A DNA stretch of 64,000 nt from NCBI GenBank assembly GCA_001051155.2, contig JYIP02000012.1:520001-584000 (forward strand), read 5' to 3'. The notes below the pieces were generated by a model that was not told the origin of the DNA, ran no database searches, and saw only the letters and a list, made by a program, of their open reading frames with translations. Made by a program: the position numbers and the translations under genes. Source of the stretch: Chrysoporthe austroafricana. Lineage: Eukaryota > Ascomycota > Sordariomycetes > Diaporthales > Cryphonectriaceae. Position 1 is the first letter of the stretch. Each line of letters begins with the position of its first letter. Below are positions 12,410-24,060 of the stretch, one piece after another.

Positions 12410-13176
12410 ATGTCGAGACGAGCGCCCAGAGGAGAGTACATCGAGACGGTATGCCCCCTTCCCCTTTGAGAGTCGAGATATGATCCTCTCTGACCGCTGT
12501 CTCTCCAACCCTGCAGGATACGGGCAACAAGGTCGCCCGAAAGGCGACTTTGGTCGGCACGCAGAACATCATGTTGGGCGGCAAGACGGTCATCATGCAG
12601 GATGCCATGATCAGGGGGGACCTCGCCCGCACCGCCCTCTCCGCCAGCTCCGGCGCCAGCTCCGGTGCTGCCCCGGCCAACAACACCGTCGTCGCCATCG
12701 GCCGCTACTGCTTCCTCAGCAGAGGCTGCTGTCTGCGCCCGCCCGGCCGCATGTACAAGGGGTGAGTGTGCTCTGTGGCCCTATCCATACCGGAGTCAAA
12801 GACGAGGCGGGAGGGCAGGAGGCTGACCGTTTGTAACCTGCCGCGTCTATTATCCAGCGTCTTCACCTACATGCCCCTCCGGATGGGCGACCACGTCTTT
12901 GTCGGCGAGGGCACCGTCGTCCAGGCCGCCACCATCGGCTCCCACGTCTACATCGGCAACAACGCCGTCATCGACGAGTTCGCTATCGTCAAGGACTACG
13001 TGCGCATCCTCGACGGTACCGTCGTGCCCCCCAACATGGTCATCCCCAGCTTCACGATCGTCGCTGGCCAGCCCGCCCGCGTCGTCGGCGAGATCCCGGA
13101 GGGCGACCACGACCAGTTCGAGCTCAGGGAGCTCTACAAGACCGTCGGGAACAACCCCCAACCCCTTCCTGTCTGA
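12410..13176 (+). CDS. DCTN5: Dynactin subunit p25 (DCTN5 / Neurospora RO-12 type)
   Basis: Three exons (12410-12448, 12517-12761, 12858-13176) give 200 residues. The introns have GTATGC/GTGAGT donors and CAG acceptors, and phases match exactly. The start reads MSRRAPRGEYIET, and the body is a left-handed beta-helix of hexapeptide repeats (for example IGNNAVIDEFAIV and VGEGTVVQAATIG). The order of motifs, GEYIET then GNKVARKA, IIRGDLA-like, RPP-x-KG, then ILDGTVVPPNMVIPSFTI, matches human DCTN5. p25 sits in the pointed-end complex of dynactin and helps target cargo, notably early endosomes, to dynein. One oddity is a Ser/Gly/Ala-rich insert (SASSGASSGAAPANN) after RGDLART, where the animal protein is continuous. 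Confidence 0.95.
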
Positions 13177-14274
13177 AGGGCAGCCCTGCCATGCGGACAT
13201 TCGATGGCGGATGCGAACGATGACACTGTTGACACCGAGACGAAGCGTCACCTGGGTGGAGAGGAGTGCGTCGTTGAGCTTGTCGTCCAATTCCTCTCTT
13301 CCCTGGCTGATTCGCGCCATGTCCACTGGGCGACAATAGCCACTCTTTCCTAGGCGTGCAGACCGACTGCAGATCCAATTTTTGCACGCATTATGCCATG
13401 GTGCTTGGTGAGGAGGCGGTGAAACATAAGCACAGGCGAATCTGTGCTACACAACTCACCATCCATGGAGCGTCTCGTGCAGTTTGCAAACTTCAGTTGG
13501 CCGAGGTTTGCCTCTGTGTCTAGATCCTGAGCTGGACCGTTTTGGCATTCTGCTCGCGGCTTGAGGATTCTGCAGTGAGCCCACATTCTCAGATGTCTAA
13601 TTTGCTACCTGGCCGCGTCAGATCAGAACAGCTTCTCATCTGACCAGGTGCTGCAGGCCCTCTCGCGCTGCTACAGTCTGGTTTCTCAAGCGGTCTGTCA
13701 CCGAGCACTTTCCCCAAACATCCGCTCGTATGTCTTTTACGTACGGGACAGGCTACCTGTATACTTTCCGGAGATGTTGATGATGAAGCTTGTGGTGGGC
13801 CGACGCTGGATGAAGCTGATATGGCCTTGGAGGAGCCGATCGAGAAGTCGTCTGAGCCCTTGTTGATTATACTCAATGATACCGATGAAGGGGACCTTGG
13901 TATGACGCTGACCCAGTGGTTGAGAAGGATTGTGGTTTAAGGCAGATGTTGCTATCGGCCATTCGTACACACCAATGCTCACGACATGGGGTGATCCCTG
14001 TGGGAGACTCTCGAGCCAGGTCTCCAGGGACCTTGTTCAATGGATTTCGCTCGACGATCACCTATGGCACAATCGTCATCTCCGTCGCAAGTGTTGAAAG
14101 AGACCTTTTTTAATATAGGCCCTACCGAGATAGGAAGACTATAGTTGCATTCAAATGTGCATCGTGAACACTGAGAAATCCTCCCGTCCTCGACATCAAG
14201 CTCTGGAGGACCGGATTTTTTTATGTGGCCGCACGCTCAGAGCTGATGCGGTCAAACATCGATACCTAGTGGCC
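13177..14274. other. Intergenic region, convergent side
   Basis: This lies downstream of dynactin p25 (+) and of the MetE-like gene (-). An acidic open stretch on the plus strand at about 13735-13939 reads like degraded coding sequence, but it has no start and no family match, so it is not called. Confidence 0.4.
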
Positions 14275-15789
14275 TCAAGGTTCGCCAGGCCAGATGGAGT
14301 CGGCCAGCTCCCTCACTAGCTTCAACTTGGCGATCATGTCGTCCCTCGTCACGCTGTTCCCTAGATGGTGGCTGGCAAACCCACACTGCGGGCTCACGCC
14401 GATCCTCTTGAGGGCCTCCTCCCTGGTCTGGCCTGCCCCCTGGGCCACGAAGTCGGCCGCCTGGAAGACCCTCTCGCGCATCTTCGCGAGGTCCTCCAGC
14501 TCGGGAAACTTGGACGTGATGACCCCGAGGACCACGTTTTTGTACGGCGGCAGCTCCTTGAGCGGCTCGAAGCCGCCCGCGCGCTCCGTGTCGTACTCGA
14601 GGAAGTACGTGTCGGCCTCGATCTCGCTGAACAGCTTGCGCGCGATCCGGTCGTAGCCGCCCTCGCTGAAGTGGCGGCTGTAGGCGAAGTTGCCCCGGCA
14701 CAGGTGGATGCCGAGGTGCATGTCGTCCGGGCGCGACGAGATGCAGTCGTTGTACAGCTTGATGTACGAGTCCAGGAGCGCGTCCGAGTCCTCGCCTTGA
14801 GATGCTGGAGTTAGCCAGTTGCGTAGGAAAGACTGGGGCGCGGGTCTCGAGGCAAGCGCAAGAGTACCATGTTGCCTCTCGACTATCGCGTCTCGGAATC
14901 CGAAGGCCTCAACAACAAAGACCAGCCGTACGACTCCCCATAAATTACATACCGGCGTCCTTGAAGCCCTGAAGCATCTTCTCGGAGCAGAAATCTGGTC
15001 ATTCGTCAGAGATATCCTCTGCGGAAATCGCCTGCGCCTCCTCGGCTGGACTCACAGGCAAGGTTGGGGTCATCGATGGTCACATTGCGGCAGCCAGCGT
15101 CGTAGAGGACCTTGAGCTCGGCGTGGTACGCCTTGGCAATATCGGCAAAGTACTCTTCATCGTTGGCATACACGTCTTTGGGATAGGCCTTTCCCGTCTG
15201 GTACCTGAGGTGGTACCATTCAGGCGCAGGCAGGGTAAGCTTCGCCTCCTTGACATACTCGGGCGGAAGTAGCTTCTTGAGATAGTTCCACTGGTCCACG
15301 TAGGTGCTCCCGACGTGCTTGATCTTACCCACGCACACGATGGACTCCCCGGGTTTGTGACCGGCCTCGGCTGGACGGAATGGTCAGCTCGGTTCTCATC
15401 GAGACGCGGCCGGGACGCCGCCCCCCCCCCCCTCGGGGATTTTTCATCTCACTGAAGGCAGCCAAGTCCGGCACGTAGAGCCGGAACATGTCCAGGGGCG
15501 GGTCTTCGATCTCCTCCATGCCTTCGAGGGCGGGGAAGAAGGTGCCCCAGAACTGGTGGCGGCGGTACTCGCCGTCGTTGACGGCGTGGAAGCCCAGGTC
15601 CAGCTGCAGCTTCACGACCTCGTTGATGGCCTCGTCCTCGATGGCGTGGAGCTCTTTGTCGCTGGCGATGACGACGGCCTTCTGGCCGTCCAGGGCGACC
15701 CGCTTGTCGACCAGCTTCTGCGGCCGCAGGAGGGACCCGAGGTGCTCGGCGCGGAAGGGCGGCCGCTGGTGGTTCTTCTTGGCGACCAT
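14275..15789 (-). CDS. Short MetE-like (cobalamin-independent methionine synthase C-terminal fold) protein
   Basis: Four exons on the minus strand (15789-15453, 15370-15056, 14994-14953, 14795-14275) give 404 residues, with all phases consistent. It matches the C-terminal barrel of MetE. The N-terminus reads FRAEHLGSLLRP, followed by NDGEYRR, TIDDPNLAYFCSEKM and GIHLCRGN. The end reads GVSPQCGFASHHLGN. The zinc ligands of MetE (His and Cys of HLC, a Glu in the following segment, Cys of PQCGF) all appear kept, so it can probably bind zinc and activate a thiol. The N-terminal folate-binding half of full MetE (about 760 residues) is absent, so the methyl donor is unknown. Such stand-alone 'UROD/MetE-like' proteins are common in fungi and are not the housekeeping synthase. 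Confidence 0.88.
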
Positions 15790-17379
15790 GCTGAAAGGTG
15801 CTCACGTCTGGTGGCTACGGCGGTGTTTGGTTACGACAGGGCAAGATGGACGATGGCGGTCCTTGACGAGGTTTAGTACCTTGAGACGTCGGCCCCGCGG
15901 AGGAGGAGGGGCAGCAGGCAGGTAAATATATATATATGGTACGATGCTAAGTATGTACGTACTGGTTCATACGACCTTGCTCCATTTTTTATACGTCACG
16001 TCTCCGCCAAACCTGAACTCAATAGCTTCCCCTCACTCATCGGCCCATCGCGCCGTGCCGCAGGGGCTAATGAGAGGCTACACTTGTCGCTAAAGTGAGG
16101 GATCAGGTGGGAGAAAGCTTGCTCTCGGACTCCGTGGACTCGGCCGGGAGCTAGGAATATCCCCGGGGGCGGACAGCCTCTCCTCCCCCTCACTTCGACT
16201 ACGACGGCCAAGGGGGAGGATGCGGCAGACTGTTGGCGAGAGGAAAGCATCCACTGCATACGGGATGCATGCCGAGGTCTCGAGAATACTGAACAACACC
16301 AGTGCGGCGAGACGCACCGGGTGGATCGCGATGCAATGAGTAAGGTATGACTACTGCCCCCTCCTCCCCTGGCGAGGCAAGGCGGCCACTCACCCCACAT
16401 CGAGCGAGCTGCAGTGTCGACCAATATAATGGCGGGTGCGTGGGGAACCCGTGGGGGAGGAACCCGGCTGCGCGGAGAAGGAAGCACGACATCTCAGACG
16501 CTCGAAGGTCAAGTGACAGCTAGAGCGGGCCTTGCTAAGGTAATGCGAATATGAGACTAGACACGTCATTTATAGCTATCATGGCCCTAAATCTGGGCTC
16601 TTAGGATGACCACCTCCATGGGGTATGCAAGCCTGAGGCGTGCGAAGCTGCCAGGAAGATTCAAGAAAGTACAAGAAACATTAAGGAGACGGTCGACCTT
16701 GCAGTGAATGAATCCAGTAGTAGAGAGCCATCTCGACGTGCGGACTGCGGACCTGAATGCTGACCCATTTCACTCATGTAGGGGTATGTTCTCGACCAAA
16801 CGCCCAGACCGCCTTCTCGTATCCCGTCGATTAATATCGCGCTGGATACATTCGTCAAGCTCCATCGCCGGTTTTGCCCATGTTGTCACACCACAGATCG
16901 CGGCAATATATCCATATCCGACTTGTTTATTTATAGAACCGGCCCTAGTGGGTACTGTTGTCGTCGAGCTGACATCGTGGTGTCGGTGAATAGGCGACGT
17001 TCATATTGTTATCAGATGAGCACGAGGAGCAGTCAAAGAGGTTGGGGTTCAGCCCGTTAATATTGTTCTACCTGCCTCTCATTATTTCTCTGCTTCTCGG
17101 CACGGCTAGGTGGCCCGCGCCTTTGTGGCTTACCTGGGCACCCGGTAGTTGGACGAAACACTTCGCACGTATGAGCTTCTACGCCTCATTCCCGAGGCTA
17201 ATACCGGACCATCGTAGGACGAAGTATCTAGCAGAAGACCTCATCGTAATTATAAATCGTTGATGGCTGGCCATCGGAGGCTGTCTTCTCTAAATGTTGT
17301 TAGCCAAGCATCGCACACTCACTTTTACATCCAACTTGCAAAGCCACTCTCTTTTATCTAACTACTTACGACGTTCACT
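15790..17379. other. Intergenic region between MetE-like gene and secreted-protein gene
   Basis: The divergent promoters of the MetE-like gene (-) and the small secreted protein gene (+) lie here. An AT dinucleotide run occurs at about 15927-15936. No supported coding sequence or RNA gene was seen. Confidence 0.5.
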
Positions 17380-18084
17380 ATGCGGCATTCTCTTATGAAA
17401 GCGATCGTCTTGACTGCGTGGGCCTTTGGTCTCGTCGCAGCAGGTCCGATCGGGCAATCTTCCGTGGAAGTCATCGCGACTCGAGCGTCTGACAAGCCTA
17501 GCCTCCACGATCGATCTCTCGACCGCCGAAACGGGGAGCTGTATTGCGGAAACTTTGCCAGTCTGTCCCCCGAACGCCATCATATTTTCTGCCGTGCCCC
17601 GAGACGAACAAGGCTGACGGATGAGTATCAGGTGGCAACGGTGCGATGGCAAATGAACTTGTTGCCGAGGTCAGGAACAACAACGGGCACACTATAGCCG
17701 CACACGGATGTCTCCGTGTCAAGTGTAGAGACACGACCGGTGTTTACGCCTGCAATGTGCGAAGAACCTAAAATTTGAGGTTATAGCTTTCAAGCCATGC
17801 TGACATCAAATCAGGACAACTCCCATGCCATTACCGTTACGGGGAACGACATCGAACTGCACGCAATGAACATCCTGCAGCGTTGCTGTATACACAGTAA
17901 CACCGGAGCCATGCTGTACGGATCTTCTATGGCCGGTCAGCAGTTCACCGACGCCAACGGTGGCAACTGGAACGTCATCGTCGGATACGCCGACTGCAAT
18001 CACCCCGACACGGAGAAGCCCTCTGTCCTCGGCGGCTGGGGGGTCAATACATCCTGCAGGCAGATGAACGAGTATATTGGTTAA
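17380..18084 (+). CDS. Small secreted cysteine-rich protein, candidate effector
   Basis: Three exons (17380-17560, 17632-17756, 17815-18084) give 191 residues. Both introns are short (71 and 58 bp) with GCTGAC branch sites, but the donors are weak (GTCTGT, GTGCGA). The phases fit perfectly, which is why I accept them. The N-terminus (MRHSLMKAIVLTAWAFGLVAA) is a clear signal peptide. It is followed by a short charged segment ending in RR at about residue 50, a likely Kex2 site. The mature part has eight Cys, including HGC, KC, YAC and an adjacent CC pair, plus a Trp/Asn-rich patch (GGNWNVIVGY). There is no membrane segment or GPI signal. I do not recognise the family. Size, secretion and paired Cys suit an apoplastic effector or antimicrobial-type protein, which is inference. 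Confidence 0.72.
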
Positions 18085-19266
18085 GACACCGGGTTTGCGT
18101 ACACTTAAGTGTGTGTCTGCTTAGGTGTCGACTCCCCGAGACCGACCACCCTTCCACCGGCAACGGAGCCTTGGACACTGCTACTTCCCTTCTTTGCAGA
18201 TATCTCTATCTTCTATTCATTAGTAGCCGTGTCACAACACGGCGAACTCGGTGAGCGTCGGAATACGGGCTCCGTCGTTCGCTGATTTTGATATATTTAG
18301 CAAGGCCTGTCTAGGTCTTCTCGCTACTTTGTAGCCCGAAATTTACTCATATCTTCTATCGATCATTACTTGTCCGGATAATTAGGCCTTGAGGTTACTT
18401 CAGATTCAGGCGGGCTGCTCGGTCGATGATGGTTCGCGCTCAATCCTCGTGTAGGCCAACGAGTGACTACTTTACTTACGAGATAGTAATTCTCGGCTTA
18501 TGAGACGAACTCTGTTATCATCTGGTAACGAAATGATGAAATGTGGGCATAGCGTCAGCCCGGCAATCACTTCAGCCGGTAGACTACAGCCCTACTTATA
18601 CGGCCAGTTGTTTTTCTTGGAAGATATACTCATGCCTGGTGTGTTCTCACCGAATCAATCACATTATGTTCCTGCATTTCACTAAGGGTGACCTCCGCTC
18701 TTGTTCCCGCTCATGCTCATCCGAGCTCTTGTCAATGCGGTCCTCTGGAGATGTCCCACTTCACCTGTACCTGGGGTTACCTAGATACCTAGGTGGGTTC
18801 TCGTACCCATGTTCGGCTTCTCGAAGGAATGGATGATTCTTTTGTCTTACACACTCTCTCTTTCTCTCTTTTTTCCTTGGGGGAGACAAAAAAAGGAATG
18901 GCCATCGAGATAAAGTGTAGGCTTTCCATGTTATCTCAAGTCTGCCTTCTCATCCCTTAATGTCCCCATCCCCTCAGATCTGTCCACGTCGGTCTCGATC
19001 GTGAATAGAAGACGGACGGGATAAACGGCTCCGCCCCCGCGTTCATGCCATGCAGCATCCCGGGGGGACCCTGGGCTTGTCACATCTGATTGATCAGCAC
19101 GGTGCTAAGTCTCCGGGATTAGACTCGGATCCCCCACTGCCGCTGGCGTCGGCTCACGATACCCGGCCGACCTCATCCCCCCGACTCCTGCTCTGCTCCA
19201 GCGCCGAGATGCAGACATCCCCAGGAGAATGAAATGCTCATAGCTAGTATAGTATAGTCCGTCTAG
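18085..19266. other. Intergenic region before the F-box gene
   Basis: Nothing coding is supported. It contains a CT-rich stretch near 18850-18880 and then the promoter of the F-box gene. Confidence 0.5.
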
Positions 19267-20652
19267 ATGGCGACGGACACCGGCTCTGACGAGATGGCGC
19301 CCACGACGATCGAATCTCTGCCGGCGGAGCTGCTGTTCCACGTCCTCGGGTTCCTGGACCGGCCTGCGCCCTCGGATCTGCGACTCCACGACCAGCCCCA
19401 TGCAGATATGCTGACGGAGCCGGACCCAGGGTCGCGCACCCTGAAGAGCGCCTCTCTCGTCGACAGGCGGTGGCGCGCCACCGTCCTGCCTCTCCTGTTC
19501 CGCAACGCCGTCTGGTACCTCGACCGCCTCGATCTGCTGCAGGCCGACCGCCTCGAGGACCCCGCCGCGGCCGTCCCGCCGCTGCTCTTCATCCGCGCCA
19601 ACCGTCTGGCGCCCTACGTCCGGAGCCTGACCTTGGTTGTCAGGGGCACGCCCGCCGCCGGGAGCGGCGAGGTCGGCCTCTACCGCCGGGGAGACAGCAG
19701 CGGCCACTACGGCTACAGCCCGGACCCGCTGCCGCCCTCGCCGGTGCGCCGCGGCGGGGGGAGGGACCTGACCTTCAACGAGGACAGCAACTGGCTCTGG
19801 AGGCTGGTCTTCGGCACCATCAGCCCTCTGCGCTTTACCATCATTGCCTCCCCGCGCGTGTTGGCGTCCCTGCTGGCCAGGATGCTCTTCCTGGGCGACG
19901 AGTGGAGCTTCAACCAGTCCCACCACATCCTGTCGCTGTCCATGGATGGTCCGGGGAGAACCGCAGCCGTGCAGCCGCCGAGGGACGAGGCAGACGCTGC
20001 AGGGCAGCACACGGAGCCCCCACAGCCCTCGTTGCCCTCCCCCGGTGCCCCCTCCGGAAGCCCCTCCTCCGCCGGCTCTCTCGCGCGGCCGACCAGCCGC
20101 GTCCCCTGCGAGCTCTTCACCATCCGGCCCTGGACGAAGCTGCTGCTCAACGAGGGCTCCTCGACCCCCGTGTACAAGACGTACGAGTACTTCCACATGC
20201 GCCCCCCGTCGACGCTGGGCGCGCTGCTCGGCGCTGGGGCGTTCCCCAACGACGAGGCGCTGGTCCCGCCGACCGTGCGCGACCTCAGCTACGTCGGCAT
20301 CTTCCCGCTCGCGCGCCACTTCAACACGCTCGTCCGCTTCCTGCCGCGCGTCGACCGCCTGTTCGTCCAGCTGGTGCCGCGCAACGACCTGCTCAACGAC
20401 CGGCGCGAGATGGCCCACCTCGACATGGACGACCTGTGGGCCGAGCGCAACACCGCGTACGCCAGGATCATGCCCATGCTCTTCGACCGCTCCAGCTCCG
20501 CGGGCAACTGGAGGTACCTCCAGGAGTTCGAGAGCGGGGACGCCGCGGACCTCGAGAGCTGGGAGATGGCCGTCGACTATGTGGGGGCCAGGGAGCACTT
20601 CGCTGAGTGGAGGGTCGAGAGGCAAGGCTTGTTTGTTAAGCGGCGTTCATAG
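19267..20652 (+). CDS. F-box domain protein
   Basis: Intronless, 461 residues. Residues about 14-60 form an F-box: the sequence TIESLPAELLFHVLGFLD is followed, after a short insert, by LKSASLVDRRWRATVLPLLF. F-box proteins connect substrates to SCF (Skp1-Cullin-F-box) ubiquitin ligases. The C-terminal 400 residues have no recognisable WD40, LRR or Kelch repeats. A Pro/Ser/Ala-rich linker lies at about residues 238-280, and a Trp/Tyr/Arg-rich, structured end follows. The start could also be Met10. An almost full-length antisense frame and an alternative + frame exist here but only reflect high GC. Confidence 0.85.
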   Translation: MATDTGSDEMAPTTIESLPAELLFHVLGFLDRPAPSDLRLHDQPHADMLTEPDPGSRTLKSASLVDRRWRATVLPLLFRNAVWYLDRLDLLQADRLEDPAAAVPPLLFIRANRLAPYVRSLTLVVRGTPAAGSGEVGLYRRGDSSGHYGYSPDPLPPSPVRRGGGRDLTFNEDSNWLWRLVFGTISPLRFTIIASPRVLASLLARMLFLGDEWSFNQSHHILSLSMDGPGRTAAVQPPRDEADAAGQHTEPPQPSLPSPGAPSGSPSSAGSLARPTSRVPCELFTIRPWTKLLLNEGSSTPVYKTYEYFHMRPPSTLGALLGAGAFPNDEALVPPTVRDLSYVGIFPLARHFNTLVRFLPRVDRLFVQLVPRNDLLNDRREMAHLDMDDLWAERNTAYARIMPMLFDRSSSAGNWRYLQEFESGDAADLESWEMAVDYVGAREHFAEWRVERQGLFVKRRS

Positions 20653-21211
20653 AAATACGATGCATCCCTCGTCCACCACGATGCCTGGCCCTCTTGGGCG
20701 CTCCCCGTCGGGTAATTATCTCTCCCAAGCCTTCTTCGGCCCCACGTTGAGGAGAACATGGCAAGCGGCCGATCCCAAATGTATATAGAAACCTCCCTCC
20801 GTTTTCTCCATTTTCTACATGTCCACTATGTGACGGGCTGTGGTGTTAGATGGGCCCCGCTCCTCTACTAAACCAATAATATCCTGAGCGCCTAACTCCG
20901 CGACCAGAATGCGCGACCATATCCTTCGAACATGCCAGAGGGTATCGCCCGTGTCTGCACTCATGACTCTATCAAGGCACCAGCCTCCAGACCTAACCAA
21001 CCGGGCCCCACCTCACGCCAACAAGCCAGATTCCCGTGCTGTCTGTCGGCTCCATGTACATCGGGGCGACGTTAGGAGCCAGAATTCTGGCCACTTTACA
21101 TACCAGTGTAACGCCATGTCTATATATGAACGCCTGTCCGTGCCAGTTCAAACAAGAATCCAAAATTGATTTCCGGTCCCTACGTGGGACGGGCTGGGGG
21201 CCCACAAGCTC
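20653..21211. other. Intergenic region, convergent 3' ends
   Basis: Downstream regions of the F-box gene (+) and the DMT transporter gene (-). No feature was recognised. Confidence 0.5.
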
Positions 21212-22765
21212 CTAGTCGCCGTGGCTGCTGGCCTTGTCACTCACGTCGCCATCGTCACTGCCGTTGTCATCGGCATCAACGTCGCCCTCGTCGATGTTCA
21301 GCTCCCTCCGGCGCTCCTCCTCTGCCATCTCCCGCCACGTGCTTACGGACAGCATCACGAATGCTACGATGATCATGAGGCCGCCCACGATGGCAGCCAG
21401 GCTGAGAGGCTGCCCAGTCAGGAACCAGTCGCTCACAGCGACGATGAAGATGGTAAGAAGCGATGCGACGGAGCTGAGGACGGGGGACGTCAGGCTGATG
21501 AGGACGAGAAAGGAGCCCGCGAAAGTCGCGTTCATGACGACGGACAGGAAGAGCCACCAGGCTGTGGCGCCAGTGGGAATGGCGAACTTCTCGATCCCCG
21601 TGATGTGCAAGATCGGTAAGGGGAACCATAATACCAAGAGGGTGAAGCATCCGATCAGACTGCCGACCAGGTTGGCGAAGATCATGCCCCGCCCCGGACT
21701 GCAGCCTTCGGGTGGACAGGCAAGCCTCTTGTAGAGGACTTCGTAGAGACCGTAGAGAACGGAGCCGCAACCGATAACAATATTGCCCAAGAACCGGTTC
21801 CCGTCATCTCCGGCCCCACTAGTGGACGGGTCGGGCGATTCTCCGGCAGGGTTCTGTTTTGTGTCTCCGTAGGCCACGACGACGACACCGACGATAGCGA
21901 CGACGACGGCGAAGCACTTGTCGAGGCGGAAGGGCTCCTTGAGCAGGGGAATGGAGAAGGCGTAGGCGAAGAAGGCGGAGCAGTTGTAGATGGCGGTCAG
22001 GTCGGAAGGGGTGGTAAGGTCGACCGCGATGTACCAGCTCAGGCCGGCGACGGTAAGGGCGCTAGTGATGAAGGCGGTGGTCCTGAGCATGTAGCGTACA
22101 GGGCTCTTTGCCTGGTGGTAGTGTGGGACCTCGAGGGTGCGGCCATGGACCATCTGGGCGGTAGTACGGCAGAGCCAGACGTGCTTCTTCCAGAAGACGG
22201 GCCACGGCATGTCGCGCTTCTGCAGACGGAGGATGAGGAGCTGCGTGGGCCACAGCAGCGCCCAGCTGCCGTGGGTCAGGTACAGCATGCAGTATGCCTT
22301 GTTCCACCCGAGGTCGTGCTGGACGTAGGCGGCCAGCTCGGTCTGGACGCAGAAGGAGACCAGGGATATGACGAGGAAGACAGCCGCATAGGTATACTTC
22401 TTGCGAGCAGCGAGGCGCGCATTCGTCGCGGGCGAGCGGCTGCGAAGGGTGCTCCTCCGGGAGAAGGCAGGGCGGCGCGGAGTGCCGGATGCGCTGACGG
22501 AGGCATTCGTGTGCCTGGAGACGGGCCGCGAGCCCGAGTTAGGTGGGAGGGGAGACGGCCGGCGGTTGGGAAGGCCGGAGTAGTAGCTGTTCTGATAGGA
22601 GCGGCCGCGGCCGAGCTGCTCGTGATCGGGGTCGAAGTCATGGTCAACGTCGGGATCGAAGTCGTCAGGGGCGGGGAGGTCGGAGTCGCGGTGCTTGTGC
22701 TTCTTCTGAAGCAGTGGCTTCCCGGAGGGTGTGTCGTCACGCAGCGAAGACTTGCGGTCTCCCAT
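21212..22765 (-). CDS. DMT-superfamily transporter (EamA / SLC35F-like, YML018C/THI74 type)
   Basis: Intronless, 517 residues, with about ten hydrophobic segments. The first 130 residues are hydrophilic and rich in Asp, His, Ser and Pro (cytosolic tail). Ten membrane segments follow from about residue 132. The diagnostic stretch LTTPSDLTAIYNCSAFFAY, then SIPLLKEPFRLDK and VVVAYGD, matches the yeast vacuolar proteins YML018C and THI74. The C-terminus is acidic (Asp/Glu/Ser-rich). The substrate of this subgroup is not established, and location in the vacuolar membrane is inferred from the yeast relatives. The start at 22765 is the first in-frame Met. Confidence 0.9.
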   Translation of the reverse strand: MGDRKSSLRDDTPSGKPLLQKKHKHRDSDLPAPDDFDPDVDHDFDPDHEQLGRGRSYQNSYYSGLPNRRPSPLPPNSGSRPVSRHTNASVSASGTPRRPAFSRRSTLRSRSPATNARLAARKKYTYAAVFLVISLVSFCVQTELAAYVQHDLGWNKAYCMLYLTHGSWALLWPTQLLILRLQKRDMPWPVFWKKHVWLCRTTAQMVHGRTLEVPHYHQAKSPVRYMLRTTAFITSALTVAGLSWYIAVDLTTPSDLTAIYNCSAFFAYAFSIPLLKEPFRLDKCFAVVVAIVGVVVVAYGDTKQNPAGESPDPSTSGAGDDGNRFLGNIVIGCGSVLYGLYEVLYKRLACPPEGCSPGRGMIFANLVGSLIGCFTLLVLWFPLPILHITGIEKFAIPTGATAWWLFLSVVMNATFAGSFLVLISLTSPVLSSVASLLTIFIVAVSDWFLTGQPLSLAAIVGGLMIIVAFVMLSVSTWREMAEEERRRELNIDEGDVDADDNGSDDGDVSDKASSHGD

Positions 22766-24060
22766 GGCTGTAGGCGTGGCTGCTATCTATCTCAAGGATA
22801 GGAAGGGGGATCTCGACACGGCGTCAGACCGGACGCGACGGGAGAGGACAGGACAGGCCTGGGTAGGTCGCCCTGTGGTATCGGGAGGCAGAGACTGGGT
22901 TCGACGGGGCATAGGAGTCGAGAGATCGGGGCGCGGTCCTGTTCGAGACGGAGAGTTGCCGTCGTCGTCGTTGGGAGAGGCGAAGGAGAAGATGAGATGG
23001 ATCAAAGTCGAGACTCGGGGCTTCGTAGGAGCGAGTATAAGCAAGGAGGCTGAGGTCGAAGTAAGGGACTGGGCCGCGCCATGTGGCCACTTCTGCCAGA
23101 GGATACGCCAAGAATAGAATGAAGTCTGTTGTGCAGATACTCGGGCTGACTACAGCGTGACACAGGTATAGCACTAGGAGACAGAATGTCTCAATGTCTT
23201 GATAAGGGTGATGTTGGATGGGATCGATGGATGAGTGGATGGTTGGCAGATTGAGTTCAAGGGTGCAGCAGGGCAGAAGAAGATTGGGTCGGGACGTAAT
23301 ACTACAGTAGATAGAGATGAGCAATCACATGCCCCAAGAACAGCGTTTGCGTGATGGCCTATCCACTATCTCCCAGCACCCTGGAACACCCTGGGGCCGC
23401 TGGGGAAGGGGGGCGGCTCAGTGTCCATCTTCAGGGTCTAGAGGTGCAGTAGCAGCAGTAGGTAGCTATCAATAATGGGGCCTGAGGCCCCTAATCGGTT
23501 GCTATAGGTATGAACGTACCAATGCCACGGCTCGTTACATACCACCTAGCGTGGCATACAGGGATGTACCTGTGGAGCCCTGCTGTACAACATCAACCTG
23601 TACCCATCCGTGCCGTCACACGCAACACTTGGTCACTTGTCACTATCACTCTCCCCCCAACAATCTCGTGAACACTCCTCAGATGCTGGTGGTTCCGACC
23701 CCACTTTGTCACGTAAGACGATATGACACGTAGGATGGCTGCGCCGAAGAGGTGCACACAGATAGGCGACAGGTGGGACCGGTAGCACACACCCGACGAG
23801 AGACAGCATGCCCAAGCCAGGTCAGGACAGAAGCAGAAGCACGACTGACCATCAGCCCATCTGGGCGAGCATCTGATGATGGACAATTTTCCCTAGGAGG
23901 CCATCCGCAGCCTGGAAACATGATGATCCACCGGCCCCTCTACGGAACTCGGCTCCAGGACTCAATAAGCGAAGTACAGCTGCTGACATCTCATGCGAGT
24001 CTCATGTGGGTATTTGAACTCAGATACAATACAATACATGAGGGCCTGTAATAGCCCTCT
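22766..24060. other. Intergenic region upstream of the DMT transporter
   Basis: Promoter and leader of the DMT gene (minus strand, purine-rich on the plus strand) plus the 3' side of the AAAP transporter. No coding feature was supported. Confidence 0.5.

Noticed and set aside
13735..13939. Acidic open stretch (contains LDEADMALEEP) on the plus strand
   Set aside because: Looks somewhat protein-like but has no start, splice partner or recognisable family; perhaps a degraded fragment.
19105..20625. 506-codon minus-strand frame
   Set aside because: Antisense shadow of the F-box gene in very GC-rich DNA; low-complexity Arg/Gly/Val content.
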